Assembly (NCBI GenBank): GCA_032158295.1
Contig: JASTWB010000031.1
Coordinates: 51,001 to 115,000, forward strand
DNA length: 64,000 nt
DNA from: Pycnopodia helianthoides
Lineage: Eukaryota; Echinodermata; Asteroidea; Forcipulatida; Asteriidae
Reading direction: 5' to 3'
Shown here piece after piece: positions 1-10,685 of the stretch. Both the position numbers and the translations under genes were made by a program. The stretch's first letter is position 1. Every line of letters begins with the position of its first letter. The notes under the pieces are model-generated. The model saw nothing but the letters and a program-made list of their open reading frames with translations, did not search any database and was not told the DNA's origin.

Positions 1-889
1 TTGATATATCACCCCTCAAAAAAATTAACTAATTACTTTTCTAATTAATGACTGTAGCATATATGCTACATTGGGTGATATCGTCATGAATTTACATGAA
101 TTTACATACATGTACATGCAGTGCATAATGCCGACGTGTACATTTACATGTATACATACACACATTGTACATAGCACTTTGTCGTGCATTACCCGTAGTA
201 GCTGTTCTGCTACAGCCGTTTTGAAAAATATCCTGTTGCTAGGCTAAGATTTGTTTCTTTGAAATATGTCCATTATGTGAATCTACTGGGTATAGGGGAG
301 AAGATACACAATGAGATATTTACCTGACAATCACCTCAAACTTGGTAGAACACCATGAAATATGCCAACTTTCAGAAAATGTTCATCAACAGATCGACAC
401 GATTGTTATTAGAGTAAAATGGCACTAACTAGCTATCTACAGCCAAAAGAGGGGGCTATAACACTTCTAGAGGAGTAGCATAAATGCTTCAATGAGTAAC
501 AAGTGATGTGTTTTGTATTTTGAGGATGGAATACTAGCCCAAAGTCGGTGTAGCATAAATGCTACAACGGTGCATAAAGGGTTAAGTCAATAGGGTTTGG
601 GGTTAGACAGAATAATAATAAAAAATAATAAAAAATCTCGACGAAAACAAGACCTGTTCCGACTTCGAGAACTCGGAACAGCTAATTAAAAAAAAAAAGG
701 TTTTTATGTTTTTTCTTGAAACTGACCACTGCTGACCAACAGATTAACATTGACCAAATATCTTTCCTCGGGCATTGATCCAAACCACATTGACCTATGT
801 TAGGCTGCAAATGGCTCATTAAGTACTCATTTAATGACCAGTACAACAATCCCGGCCATTTCTCGTTGGGCCCCCCTGCCACATTTCAA
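1..889. other. Non-coding left flank with small palindromes
   Basis: No coding signal is visible. A perfect 18-bp palindrome (TGTAGCATATATGCTACA) lies at 53-70. Near-copies are at about 475-490 and 549-566 (8-bp arms, AA centre). A TAA-rich tract followed by a hairpin at 611-681 is listed separately. Confidence 0.5.
611..683. repeat. TAA tract plus short hairpin motif
   Basis: An imperfect (TAA)n tract is followed by a 20-bp spacer and a hairpin at 654-681 with stem CTGTTCCGA / TCGGAACAG. The same order (TAA tract, identical spacer core TCTCGACGAAAACAA, hairpin, GCTAAT) recurs at 24890-24985, beside a TAA-associated LINE. The two are therefore copies of one repeat family. Confidence 0.6.
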
Positions 890-1540
890 TGTTGAATCAC
901 ATTGTTGCACGGTCTTCTGCGTTCCAGACAACATTGAGCGGGGGGACGGGGAACAGGGGAGAGAATGTTTATTGTGAGACAGGGAATGGTTATTGTATGG
1001 TAATTGTAACGGGTGGCCAAAGCATTTTGGCCGGGATTGTCTGAAAGTCTTTCAGCGTGATTTTTTATTTGTTTTAATTACAAAATAAGGCTTTTAAAAA
1101 ACTATGAATTTCCAAAGACACTGAACGTCCGTTTACTGCTGAGTAGGGCGTTTAAAAACTGCAAGGATGTTTTTGTGGGGAGGGGGGGGGGTGGACAGTG
1201 AGTGTTTATTGTAACGTTGGGAATGGGTGGCCTAAGCATTTTGCGCAGGACTGTCTGAAAGTTCATTTAGTTTATTTTGCGGAGTTGACTGCACACATAG
1301 ATATACTGCAATCTTTGGTGGAGCAGAGACAATTCATAAGTGAAGCAAAGCTTCTGATACATACTTATAGAAAGCAAGAGCCATTTTACAACATGGTGTT
1401 TTGTGGCTTAATTTCGAACGAAAACCGTGCATATATTCGTCTTTTGCGGAGTAGCGGAAAATCACAGAGAGAAATAGCGGCAACGTGCAATGTATCCCGT
1501 AGCAAATCGTACAGAACGTGCATTGTGTTAGACGTAACAG
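890..1540 (+). repeat. Satellite monomer R0 (partial)
   Basis: This is the 3' part of a ~1.5-kb tandem satellite. It matches the ends of monomers R1, R2 and R3: the TTTATTGT-rich stretch, the right arm of the internal palindrome at about 1041-1152, then a helix-turn-helix-coding segment. It runs without interruption into R1 at GACGTAACAGTATTACCC (junction about 1540), which is the empty-site version of the LINE insertion point. Confidence 0.7.
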
Positions 1541-1563
1541 TATTACCCTCTCTTTGGCGCTAA
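1389..1563 (+). pseudogene. Helix-turn-helix relic in satellite R0
   Basis: An open stretch encodes RAYIRLLRSSGKSQREIAA followed by TCNVSRSKSY. This is a recognition-helix pattern typical of HTH_23/IS21- or Tc1-type transposase N-termini. It is conserved in all four satellite monomers, but nothing transposase-like follows and a stop comes soon after. It is probably the relic of a transposase captured by the satellite. The family assignment is inferred from the motif only. Confidence 0.4.
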
Positions 1564-3088
1564 GCAAAATATTTTACGACTGCATTTCTCACACTGCATA
1601 ATCATGCTCACTGTAAATGGACTCCTTGACATGACTTTGACTCGCTTTCACAAATAAAACATGACTATATTCATCGGGGAGGCCTAAATTAATCATTTCA
1701 CTAGGGTTGGTTCTTGTGAAATATTTCGTTTCTTCGAAGTATATATTTCTTTATATCAAACTCTCCATTTTGTATGTTCGGTATGAATTTCATAAAATAA
1801 CACAAAGTAACACTGGTGTGGCTCCCAAAATAACCCGTCCGGATAGAAACCCCATTGCCTATTCACTCTGAGGCGTTACAATGACGATTCTTTGCATGAC
1901 CGCCTTGCGCCTGCGCCAAAAATACATGTCCAAACGTTTTTGTTGCGTGCATGTCTGACGGTTCACCTCACGATTCACCATGGCATGTTTGCTGCTAACT
2001 TACCAGGAAAATGTTTTTGTTCAACACGAAAAGAGCATTAGAGTCCCCATACAACACATAGCCTGTTCGTAATCTTTTGAACCACCTCATTCGGTTACTT
2101 GGCAGAAAATCAAACGGTTAACAATCAATACCAAAATAGAAAATAAATTTTGTGAATCTCCTTATTTAATCTACTACAGTGAACCGTGTAGACTTGGTTC
2201 CAAGCCTGCGATCGTGGCTTTCAGTCTACTTGCTAGCCAATACATTATTGGCCCAAATAGAACCCATTGTTAGATTGGCCCATGGTAGCTTATCTGTGGG
2301 AGCGTTTTTCGTGCGTGTGGCAGAGGAAAACAGCGATTTCAGACTTGAAATCTCAGACGGCGCTTAAATTTGTGTGTGATTCACTTGGTGTAATGGTTAA
2401 GAGATACGCTTAACAACCCAAATGACTTGAAGCTAAATGGAGCTGATTTGAATTTTGTTTTAACGCCCTACTCAGCGATACATTGCAATCACTGTCTTTG
2501 GACATTCATAGTCTTTTTAAAGCCTTATATTTTTATCATGTTTAAAAAATAAATCACGCAAACAAAATTCAGACTGTCTGAAATTGTTTCAGCGTGATTT
2601 TGTATTTCTTTTTAATTACAAAATACAGTTTTTAAAAAACTATCAATGTACAAAGACACTGAATGTCCATTTACTGCTGAATAGGGCGTTTAAAAACAAC
2701 AAGGATGTTTTTTTGCGGGGGGGGGGCGGTAGACGGGGAGAGAATGTTTATTGTCAGGGGGATGTGGACAGTTAATGTTTATTGTACCGTTGGGAATGGG
2801 TGGCCCAAGCATTCCTTTAGTTTATTTGCGGAGTTGACTGCACACAGATATACTGCAATCTTTGGTGGAGCAGAGACAATTTATAAGTGAAGCAAAGCAT
2901 CAGATACATAGTTATAGAAAGCAAGAGCCATTTTACAACATGGTGTTTCGTGGCTTAATTTGAACGAAAACCGTGCATATATTCGTCGTTTGCGGAGGAG
3001 CGGAAAATCACAGAGAGAAATAGCGGCAACGTGCAATGTATCCCGCAGCAAATCGTACAGAGCGTGCATTGTGTTAGACGTAACTGTA
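1541..3088 (+). repeat. Satellite monomer R1 (~1.55 kb)
   Basis: The monomer starts at TATTACCCTCTCTTTGGCGC and ends at GACGTAACTGTA, where a LINE is inserted. It shares its full length with R2 and R3 but is visibly more diverged from them than they are from each other. It contains a ~230-bp imperfect palindrome (2462-2690) and an HTH-coding relic near its end (2959-3075). No gene of its own is recognised. Confidence 0.75.
2462..2690. repeat. Imperfect palindrome (MITE-like) in R1
   Basis: The left arm begins AACGCCCTACTCAGC and the right arm ends with its complement, GCTGAATAGGGCGTT. The arms stay paired inward through TTTGGACATT / ATGTACAAAG. The centre carries AATCACGC / GCGTGATT around a short loop. 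The same structure is at 8114-8353 and 13742-13981, and only the right arm is present in R0. Confidence 0.65.
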
Positions 3089-3090
3089 CA
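2959..3090 (+). pseudogene. Helix-turn-helix relic in satellite R1
   Basis: This encodes AYIRRLRRSGKSQREIAA then TCNVSRSKSY, as in R0, and is cut by the LINE insertion at 3089. Its GTCGTTTGCGGAGGAGCGG variant is shared with R2 but not with R0 or R3, which marks the duplication breakpoint. Confidence 0.35.
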
Positions 3091-3265
3091 TCTACATCTA
3101 CATCTACGGGGGTTCTCATCAAAGCCTGTTCAGCATCTAGATGAGGGAATGGTGTGTGGTGCTTCCAGTAGTGGACACTAACAATGTGCTCTCGCGATTT
3201 TGTTATCTAATGTGCAATTTTGATTGGTGCAAGTAATAAAAAAATAAAAAAATGCGTTTGCCTAT

Positions 3266-3682
3266 TTAGTTGGCATTGATGGCTCCCTTGAACTTCTCTA
3301 CAGTGGGCAGCTCAACGGTTTTTTGAGGAAGCGAATCCCAGTCACGTAGTGTCCTTCGCCAGAAGCTGTGCTTGTAAGTGTCTGTTGAAAAACTAAGTCG
3401 CATGAAGCGATTCTGTTGGCTGTTGCGTGTTGTTCTGGTTCTTGGCTTGATGTAGTCTGGTATGGGGATGGAGATGAGATTATTTGTTATTTTGTAGAGC
3501 ATGGTCAGGCGAGCATGTTTACGTCTTTCCTCTAATGTGGAAAGACCGAGATCTTGTCTCATGGCTGTGACACTTGCATCTCTTTTGTAGTTTCCACAGA
3601 TGAATCGTATGGCTCTTCTTTGAATTTGTTCTAGTGTGTCTATCTGGTTTTGTTTGTCGGGGGTCCCATATTGCAGACGCAT
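3266..3682 (-). pseudogene. LINE RT C-terminal segment, copy 1
   Basis: A 138-codon open segment encodes the post-RT region (LEQIQRRAIRFICGNY, then ARLTMLYKI and a final WDSLPQKTVELPT), the typical tail of CR1/jockey RT proteins. It overlaps the RT segment in a different frame, so one frameshift separates them near 3660. It ends in TAA at the start of the 3' UTR. Confidence 0.8.
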
Positions 3683-4529
3683 ACTCTAATTGAGGTCGGA
3701 CTAGTGTTATGTAAGCCTGCTTTTTTACGTCGGATGTGCATTTGCCAAGATTCCTTCTCAAGAAGCCGAGGGTCTTTCCTGCATTTGATGCCTCAGATGT
3801 TATATGGGTTTTCCAGCTGATCTTCTCGTGTAGCTCCACTCCTAGATATGCTTGACTTGGAACTACACTCAACTCTTCTTCTCCCAAGGTGTAGGTGTGG
3901 GTAATTGGAGTCTTTTTCATGTGGATCTGCATTGTGTAGCATTTTTGGGCATTGAATCTCATCTGCCAGAGGTCAGACCACTCCTTCAGGCTATCAAGAT
4001 CTGTTTGGAGCTTGGTAGTGTCGGAATCGGTTTCGATGGTGCGGAATAACAGACACTCATCTGCGAAAAGCTTGATGGTGGAATTTATGTGGTCTCCCAA
4101 GTCGTTTACAAAGAGCAAACACATGAGTGGTCCCAGAACAGTGCCTTGGGGTACTCCAGAATCTACATGAACTGTGGGAGACGCTTCTCCATCTACGATG
4201 ACTCTCTGGGTTCTAGTTGTTAGCCGCCTTCTTATCCAGGCGTTGGTCTTATTTCGGACACCATAGTAGCCCAGTTTCATTTGGAGACGTTGATGGGCCA
4301 CTGTGTCGAACGCCTTGGAGAAGTCCAATATCAGGACGTCAGTCTAGGTGTTCCTGTCAAGTGATCTGGCTATCTCTTCCATGGTGATGACAAGCTGGGA
4401 TTCTGTGGAGTGTTTTTGCCGGAAGCCGTGCTGGTATCTGGTCAGAATGTGGTTCTCATCAAGGTGTTCAATGATGGAGTGATATATGATATGTTCCATG
4501 ATCTCGGTAGTAACACAGGTAAGTGACAC
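3519..4529 (-). pseudogene. LINE reverse transcriptase core, copy 1
   Basis: Two collinear open pieces (4529-4344 and 4328-3519) encode the RT fingers and palm: an HGFRQKHSTESQL stretch, DFSKAFDTVAHQRL, SGVPQGTVLGPL and the catalytic block. A TAG stop interrupts just before the DFSKAFD motif at about 4334. The catalytic block reads LFADECLLF, so the second aspartate of the usual FADD is Glu, which should impair polymerisation. RT normally copies the LINE RNA at the nicked target. This one is non-functional on sequence grounds. Confidence 0.85.
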
Positions 4530-5056
4530 TGGGCGGTAGTTTGCTGGTATGCTTCTATTCCCTTTCTTGAAGATGGCTACGATGTTAGCAGAAAGCCAAT
4601 CTTCTGGTAAGGTTCCCGTTTCGTATGATTGGGTGAAGATGATTTGTAGAATTGGTGCTATCTGTTCGTCTGTCTCTTGTAGTATACTGATTGAAATGAG
4701 ATCTGGACCAGGAGCTTGAGTATTCCTTCCGTGGTGAAATTTATTGTAGGCATAGCAGGATAGGGACTTGGTCCCTTGTCAGGAATTGCTGATGTATCTT
4801 CCACCGTAAACACTGACTGGTACTGCCTGTTCAAAGCTTCAGCCTTAGTTGCGTTGTGGCTAGTCCTCCATCTGTCTTCAGAGTCGGAATACCTACACTG
4901 TCTTTCTTCTGGCTATTGATGAACTTCCAAAACTATTTGTTGGGCTCAGTTGTGGTGACATCAAATATGCTTCCAACATACTCTTCGTATGCTTTTTTGA
5001 TATTGTCCTTGACAGCTTTGCGCATTTCCTTAAAGGCGTTCCAGTCCTCCTCTTTA

Positions 5057-5804
5057 TCACTGTGCTTTGCCTTTTTCCATAGACGTTTTTTTTTTCTTCT
5101 TTCTGATATGTCTCTTGATTGTAGTGTTCATCCAATGTACATCCTGCCATGACGAGATATGTTTATGTGGGATGTGTTTGTCCATTAGTTGAAGGATTTC
5201 TTTGTTGAATGTTGACCAGTTTGTTTCTATATCTTTTTCCATTGGATTAGACTCAAGAAAAGAGTCCTTGTACATGTCCATGTCCTTTCTGATACTATCC
5301 ATGTTACCCTTCTTGTACAGGTATACTTTGCGGTTTTTTTTGCGGGAGTACTTGACAGTGGTAACCTTTCTGATCTGATCTGGTGTGGTTGTCAGGACAA
5401 GATCTAGTATGTTTTCACCTCGGGAGGGAGTAAGCTGCATTTGGCTGAGCATGTTATCATTTATTAAGTCGATGAGTGCCTGGTTCAGCCGTCTGCCATA
5501 CTGTGGTTTGTTTGCTCCACTCATTATGGTGTTGTTGCCCCAATTTATGTGTGGTGTATTGAAGTCACCTGCTAAGATGATATTCGGCAGGAATGCCTTT
5601 CCAGTCATTTTTTTTTAAGGTTTCGTCCAGTTTTATAAGGGCTGAAGGATCATCATTAGTTGGTCTATAAAACGATCCTACATACAGGGGTTGCTTTCCA
5701 CTGAAGAGGATCTTGACCCACACTGCTTCACACTCTGTGTTCATGTTTCCTTCTTGCATGGCCAGAAGGTCCTTCTTCACACCAAATAAATACCCCACCT
5801 CCAA
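5057..5804 (-). pseudogene. LINE APE-type endonuclease, middle and C-terminal part, copy 1
   Basis: Two overlapping frames (5804-5565 and 5608-5057) encode the APE-like endonuclease. The first holds YVGSFYRPTNDD, the second IILAGDFNTPHINWG and the TPSRGENILDLVLTT block. They are joined by a frameshift in a T-run at about 5609-5617. The family nicks target DNA to prime reverse transcription. Downstream, further frameshifts (around 5087 at a poly-T run, and in 4530-4890) break the linker to the RT. Confidence 0.8.
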
Positions 5805-6394
5805 AATGTATCTCTGTCTTTTCTGAAAATATCATGGGTATTTGGGAAGACTTCACTCGTGAAATGATCACTATCCAAGTGGGTATCTGTTCCACGTATA
5901 ATATCGGGATCTTCTTGTTCTATCATAGATTGCAGATCGCGTTGCTTTCTCTTGCTCTTTATGCCCCGACAATTCACCCGTAAGAGCTTGAGTTTTCTTA
6001 ACTTAGGTTTATGGTTGGGTGCAGTATGATTGTGACAATCAGAGTTGGTGGTACTGGAGGACCTTTTGGATGACATGTTGTCCTCTTCATCAGGGCCCAG
6101 CGAATTTTCCTCCAGGTCTGACAGCAGTGAGAATGAGTTATCAGTAGGAATTGAGTCTGCAGTGGTATCGAGTGATGGCATTAAATTTAGATTCTCGCAT
6201 ACACTACAAAACCAAACAGTTCTGTTGCTGGGGCTACTTTCTTTCAATTCCTTATACTCTTCTGGTGTTATGTTTCCACATTTTTGGTGGACCCACTGCT
6301 GGCATTCTGGTCGGTCACACATAACTGCTCTGTGATTTTTGGCTACAGGTTTGTGACACATCTTACAGGGGTACCTAACCGGGCCAGGGTTCAT
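5777..6394 (-). pseudogene. LINE PHD finger plus endonuclease N-terminus, copy 1
   Basis: A 205-codon open segment starts MNPGPVRYPCKMC. A PHD/RING-like zinc finger follows at about residues 10-67 (CKMC, CDRPEC, WVHQKC, WFCSVC). Next are a Ser/Asp-rich linker and the endonuclease start (LRVNCRGIKSKRKQRDL). The usual catalytic Glu block (GTETHL-like) reads GTDTHLDSDHF, so Glu is replaced by Asp. A frameshift near 5790 separates it from the next endonuclease piece. Confidence 0.8.
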
Positions 6395-6418
6395 TTAAAT
6401 GTCACCACTTAATGTTAG

Positions 6419-6721
6419 TTAAAGAATAATCAGCGTTATCCTTTTCTTCTTTGAGCTGTCATAACAGTTTGTTTCAAACAGGTTAATACTTTTGGGTTTG
6501 AGCAAATCCAAGTGTATGCCTAAGCTTGTAATTCTACCAGCATAACTTCCCATTCCTTTTGCGATGTACCATCCACATAATTCATCAGTTCCTGTGTTTA
6601 TGTCCAATCTATTTTCGGCCAAGTTCTCATTTATTTCACCAAGAGTGTGAATTGCAAATACTATTGTAGTTACGATCTGAAGAGCAGGGATTAAAGTTAA
6701 TTTGTTCTTGTTGTTTTTCAT
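6419..6721 (-). CDS. Small 100-codon ORF in LINE 5' region, copy 1 (unrecognised)
   Basis: This ORF sits 24 bp upstream of the PHD segment on the same strand, where a LINE ORF1 or ORF0 would lie. It has a short hydrophobic N-terminus (LIPALQIVTTIVFAIHTL) and the stretch DELCGWYIAKGMGSYAGRI. I do not recognise it. It may be a LINE leader ORF or a captured host fragment. Copy 2 differs only in the last few codons. Confidence 0.35.
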   Translation of the reverse strand: MKNNKNKLTLIPALQIVTTIVFAIHTLGEINENLAENRLDINTGTDELCGWYIAKGMGSYAGRITSLGIHLDLLKPKSINLFETNCYDSSKKKRITLIIL

Positions 6722-7173
6722 GGTTAAAAATGAAACGTTCCTACCTTGAATCCTCCTAAACTTCAGCCAAGAGAGAATAGACTACGCTGCACAGTAAATC
6801 TGGGGTTTCCATGTGACAAGAATTGTTTATTCATTTTTTTTAATAGACTACTCAAAAGTCAAATGAGTTCCTTGTTCCCGGCGGGAGCCACCATCTTAGA
6901 ACTGGTGATCAAGACAGTGCAGTAGCGCCCTCTATCATTACTGTTCCTTCCGGTGAGAAGCTGCAAATAAGTGAGCCTAGATTTTCTAAAAAGAAATCGA
7001 TTTGAGAATGAAGCTGAAGATGCCACACTAATCCAGTAGGTTCTCTAATGGTTAATCTATCATATGACAATGTTCGTCGAGAACAAGAGATGATCAGATA
7101 TTTTTATGAAGATTTTATATAAAATGCGAGAGCACAAGATCATACGTTCACTACACAATTTACACGCATACAA

Positions 7174-8717
7174 TGTATTACCCTCTCTTTGGCGCTAAGC
7201 AAAAGATTTTACGACTGCAATTCTTAAACTGCATAATCATGCTCACTGTAAATTGACTCCTTGACATGACTTTGACTCGCTTTCACAAATAAAACATGAC
7301 TATATTCATCGGGGAAGCCTAAATTAGTAATTTCACTTGGGTTGGTTCTTGTGAAATATTTCGTTTCTTCGAAGTATATAATTCTTTATATCAAACTCTC
7401 GATTATGTATGTCCGGTAGGAATTTCATAAAATAACACGAAGTAACACCGGTGTCGCTCCCAAAATAACCCGTCCGGATAGAAACCCCATCGTCTATTCA
7501 CTCTGAGGCGTTACAATGACGATTCCTGGCATGACCGCCTTGCGCATGCGCCAAAAATACATGTCCAAACGTTCTTGTTGCGTGCATGTCTGACGGTTCA
7601 CCTCACGATTCGCCATGGCATGTTTGCTGCTAACTTACCAGGAAAAGGTTTTTGTTCAACACGAAAAGAGCATTAGAGTCCCCAAACAACACATAGCCTG
7701 TTCGTAATATTTTGAACCACCTCATTCGGTTATTTGGCAGAAAATCAAACGGTTAACACTTCTTACCAAAGTAGCAAAGAAATTGTGTGAATCTCCTTAT
7801 TTAATCTAATACGGTGAACCGTGTAGACTTGGTTCCAAGCCTGCGATCGTGGCTTTCAGTCTACTTGATAGCCAATACATTATTGGTCCAAATAGCGCCC
7901 ATTGTTAGATTGGCCCATGATAGCTTATCTTTGGGGCGTTTTTCGTGCCTGATACAGAGGAATAACCACTATCTCAGACTTGAAATCAAGTCTATGAATC
8001 GTAAGCATCACTGCGGTTGAATTTGTGTGTGAGTCACATGGTGTAATGGTAAGAGATACGCTTAACAACCCAAATGACCTGAAGCTAAATGGAGCTGATT
8101 TGAATTTTGTTTTAACGCCCTACTCAGCGATAAATGGCAATCATCGTCTTTGGACATTTATAGTTAAAGCATTATTTCTTGTTAAAGCATTATTTTGTCA
8201 TGTTTAAAAAAAAAATCACGCTGAAACAAATTTCAGGTTGTCTGAAATTCTTTCAGTGTGATTTTTTATTTATTTTAATTACAAAACAAGGCTTTTAAAA
8301 GACTATGAATGTCCAAATACACTGAATGTCAATTTACTGCTGAGTAGGGCGTTCAAAAACAGCAAGGATGTTTTTGTTGGGGGGGGGGGACGACGGGGAG
8401 AGAATGTTTATTGTCAGGGGGACGTGAACAGTGAGTGTTTATTGTAACGTAGGGAATGGGTGGCCCAAGCATTTTGCGCGGGATTGTCTGAAGTTCCTTT
8501 AGTTTATTTTGCGGAGTTGACTGCACACAGATATACCGCAATCTTTGGTGGAGCAGAGACAATTCATAAGTGAAGCAAGGCATTTGATATATAGTTATAT
8601 AGAGCATATATTCGTCGTTTGCGGAGGAGCGGAAAATCACAGAGAGAAATAGCGGCAACGTGCAATGTATCCCGCAGCAAATCGTACAGAGCGTGCATTG
8701 TGTTAGACGTAACTGTA
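7174..8717 (+). repeat. Satellite monomer R2 (hybrid)
   Basis: The monomer has the same start (GTATTACCCTCTC) as R1. It matches R3 closely up to 8606 and R1 after it, so it is a left-R3/right-R1 hybrid. It lacks the ~60-bp AGAGCCATTTTACAACATGG segment present in R0, R1 and R3. It contains the palindrome at 8114-8353 and a poly-G run near 8380. Confidence 0.75.
8114..8353. repeat. Imperfect palindrome (MITE-like) in R2
   Basis: The arms AACGCCCTACTCAGC and GCTGAGTAGGGCGTT enclose a foldback. Its inner arms are AAAATCACGCTGAAA and TTTCAGTGTGATTTT. Confidence 0.65.
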
Positions 8718-8894
8718 CATCTACATCTACATCTACGGGGGTTCTCATCAAAGCCTGTTCAGCATCTAGATGAGGGAATGGTGTGTGGTGCTTCCAGTAG
8801 TGGACACTAACAATGTGCTCTCGCGATTTTGTTATCTAATGTGCAATTTTGATTGGTGCAAGTAATAAAAAAATAAAAAAATGCGTTTGCCTAT

Positions 8895-9311
8895 TTAGTT
8901 GGCATTGATGGCTCCCTTGAACTTCTCTACAGTGGGCAGCTCAACGGTTTTTTGAGGAAGCGAATCCCAGTCACGTAGTGTCCTTCGCCAGAAGCTGTGC
9001 TTGTAAGTGTCTGTTGAAAAACTAAGTCGCATGAAGCGATTCTGTTGGCTGTTGCGTGTTGTTCTGGTTCTTGGCTTGATGTAGTCTGGTATGGGGATGG
9101 AGATGAGATTATTTGTTATTTTGTAGAGCATGGTCAGGCGAGCATGTTTACGTCTTTCCTCTAATGTGGAAAGACCGAGATCTTGTCTCATGGCTGTGAC
9201 ACTTGCATCTCTTTTGTAGTTTCCACAGATGAATCGTATGGCTCTTCTTTGAATTTGTTCTAGTGTGTCTATCTGGTTTTGTTTGTCGGGGGTCCCATAT
9301 TGCAGACGCAT
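8895..9311 (-). pseudogene. LINE RT C-terminal segment, copy 2
   Basis: This has the same 138-codon sequence as 3266-3682 and is frame-shifted relative to the RT core in the same way. Confidence 0.8.
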
Positions 9312-10158
9312 ACTCTAATTGAGGTCGGACTAGTGTTATGTAAGCCTGCTTTTTTACGTCGGATGTGCATTTGCCAAGATTCCTTCTCAAGAAGCCGAGG
9401 GTCTTTCCTGCATTTGATGCCTCAGATGTTATATGGGTTTTCCAGCTGATCTTCTCGTGTAGCTCCACTCCTAGATATGCTTGACTTGGAACTACACTCA
9501 ACTCTTCTTCTCCCAAGGTGTAGGTGTGGGTAATTGGAGTCTTTTTCATGTGGATCTGCATTGTGTAGCATTTTTGGGCATTGAATCTCATCTGCCAGAG
9601 GTCAGACCACTCCTTCAGGCTATCAAGATCTGTTTGGAGCTTGGTAGTGTCGGAATCGGTTTCGATGGTGCGGAATAACAGACACTCATCTGCGAAAAGC
9701 TTGATGGTGGAATTTATGTGGTCTCCCAAGTCGTTTACAAAGAGCAAACACATGAGTGGTCCCAGAACAGTGCCTTGGGGTACTCCAGAATCTACATGAA
9801 CTGTGGGAGACGCTTCTCCATCTACGATGACTCTCTGGGTTCTAGTTGTTAGCCGCCTTCTTATCCAGGCGTTGGTCTTATTTCGGACACCATAGTAGCC
9901 CAGTTTCATTTGGAGACGTTGATGGGCCACTGTGTCGAACGCCTTGGAGAAGTCCAATATCAGGACGTCAGTCTAGGTGTTCCTGTCAAGTGATCTGGCT
10001 ATCTCTTCCATGGTGATGACAAGCTGGGATTCTGTGGAGTGTTTTTGCCGGAAGCCGTGCTGGTATCTGGTCAGAATGTGGTTCTCATCAAGGTGTTCAA
10101 TGATGGAGTGATATATGATATGTTCCATGATCTCGGTAGTAACACAGGTAAGTGACAC
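9148..10158 (-). pseudogene. LINE reverse transcriptase core, copy 2
   Basis: Pieces 10158-9973 and 9957-9148 repeat copy 1, including the TAG before DFSKAFDTV and the LFADECLLF active-site change. Confidence 0.85.
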
Positions 10159-10685
10159 TGGGCGGTAGTTTGCTGGTATGCTTCTATTCCCTTTCTTGAA
10201 GATGGCTACGATGTTAGCAGAAAGCCAATCTTCTGGTAAGGTTCCCGTTTCGTATGATTGGGTGAAGATGATTTGTAGAATTGGTGCTATCTGTTCGTCT
10301 GTCTCTTGTAGTATACTGATTGAAATGAGATCTGGACCAGGAGCTTGAGTATTCCTTCCGTGGTGAAATTTATTGTAGGCATAGCAGGATAGGGACTTGG
10401 TCCCTTGTCAGGAATTGCTGATGTATCTTCCACCGTAAACACTGACTGGTACTGCCTGTTCAAAGCTTCAGCCTTAGTTGCGTTGTGGCTAGTCCTCCAT
10501 CTGTCTTCAGAGTCGGAATACCTACACTGTCTTTCTTCTGGCTATTGATGAACTTCCAAAACTATTTGTTGGGCTCAGTTGTGGTGACATCAAATATGCT
10601 TCCAACATACTCTTCGTATGCTTTTTTGATATTGTCCTTGACAGCTTTGCGCATTTCCTTAAAGGCGTTCCAGTCCTCCTCTTTA

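Larger units (their letters stand above)
3089..7173 (-). mobile_element. CR1/jockey-type LINE with PHD finger, copy 1 (dead)
   Basis: This ~4.1-kb non-LTR retrotransposon lies on the minus strand. It is inserted in satellite monomer R1 between two TGTA tetranucleotides (3085-3088, 7174-7177), a short target duplication. From 5' to 3' it carries a small ORF, a PHD zinc finger, an APE-type endonuclease, a reverse transcriptase and a C-terminal region. The 3' end is a short (TAGATG)n-like tail. Coding is broken by frameshifts and stops, and the lesions are identical in copy 2. The PHD-plus-APE-plus-RT layout is known in CR1/L2/Rex-type LINEs; the exact clade is not certain. Confidence 0.85.
2978..8606. 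repeat. Tandem duplication unit A (5629 bp)
   Basis: The unit contains the end of R1, a complete PHD-type LINE copy and R2 up to 8606. Unit B (8607-14237) repeats it almost base for base at an offset of 5628-5629. Differences seen are small: a GTTATCC/GTATTCC change near 6435, AT-run and poly-G length changes. The joint falls at a shared GCA (2975-2977, 8604-8606, 14235-14237). Confidence 0.85.

Noticed and set aside
3852..6335. Plus-strand open frames of 65-98 codons inside the LINE
   Set aside because: They are antisense shadows of the minus-strand LINE proteins and repeat identically in copy 2.
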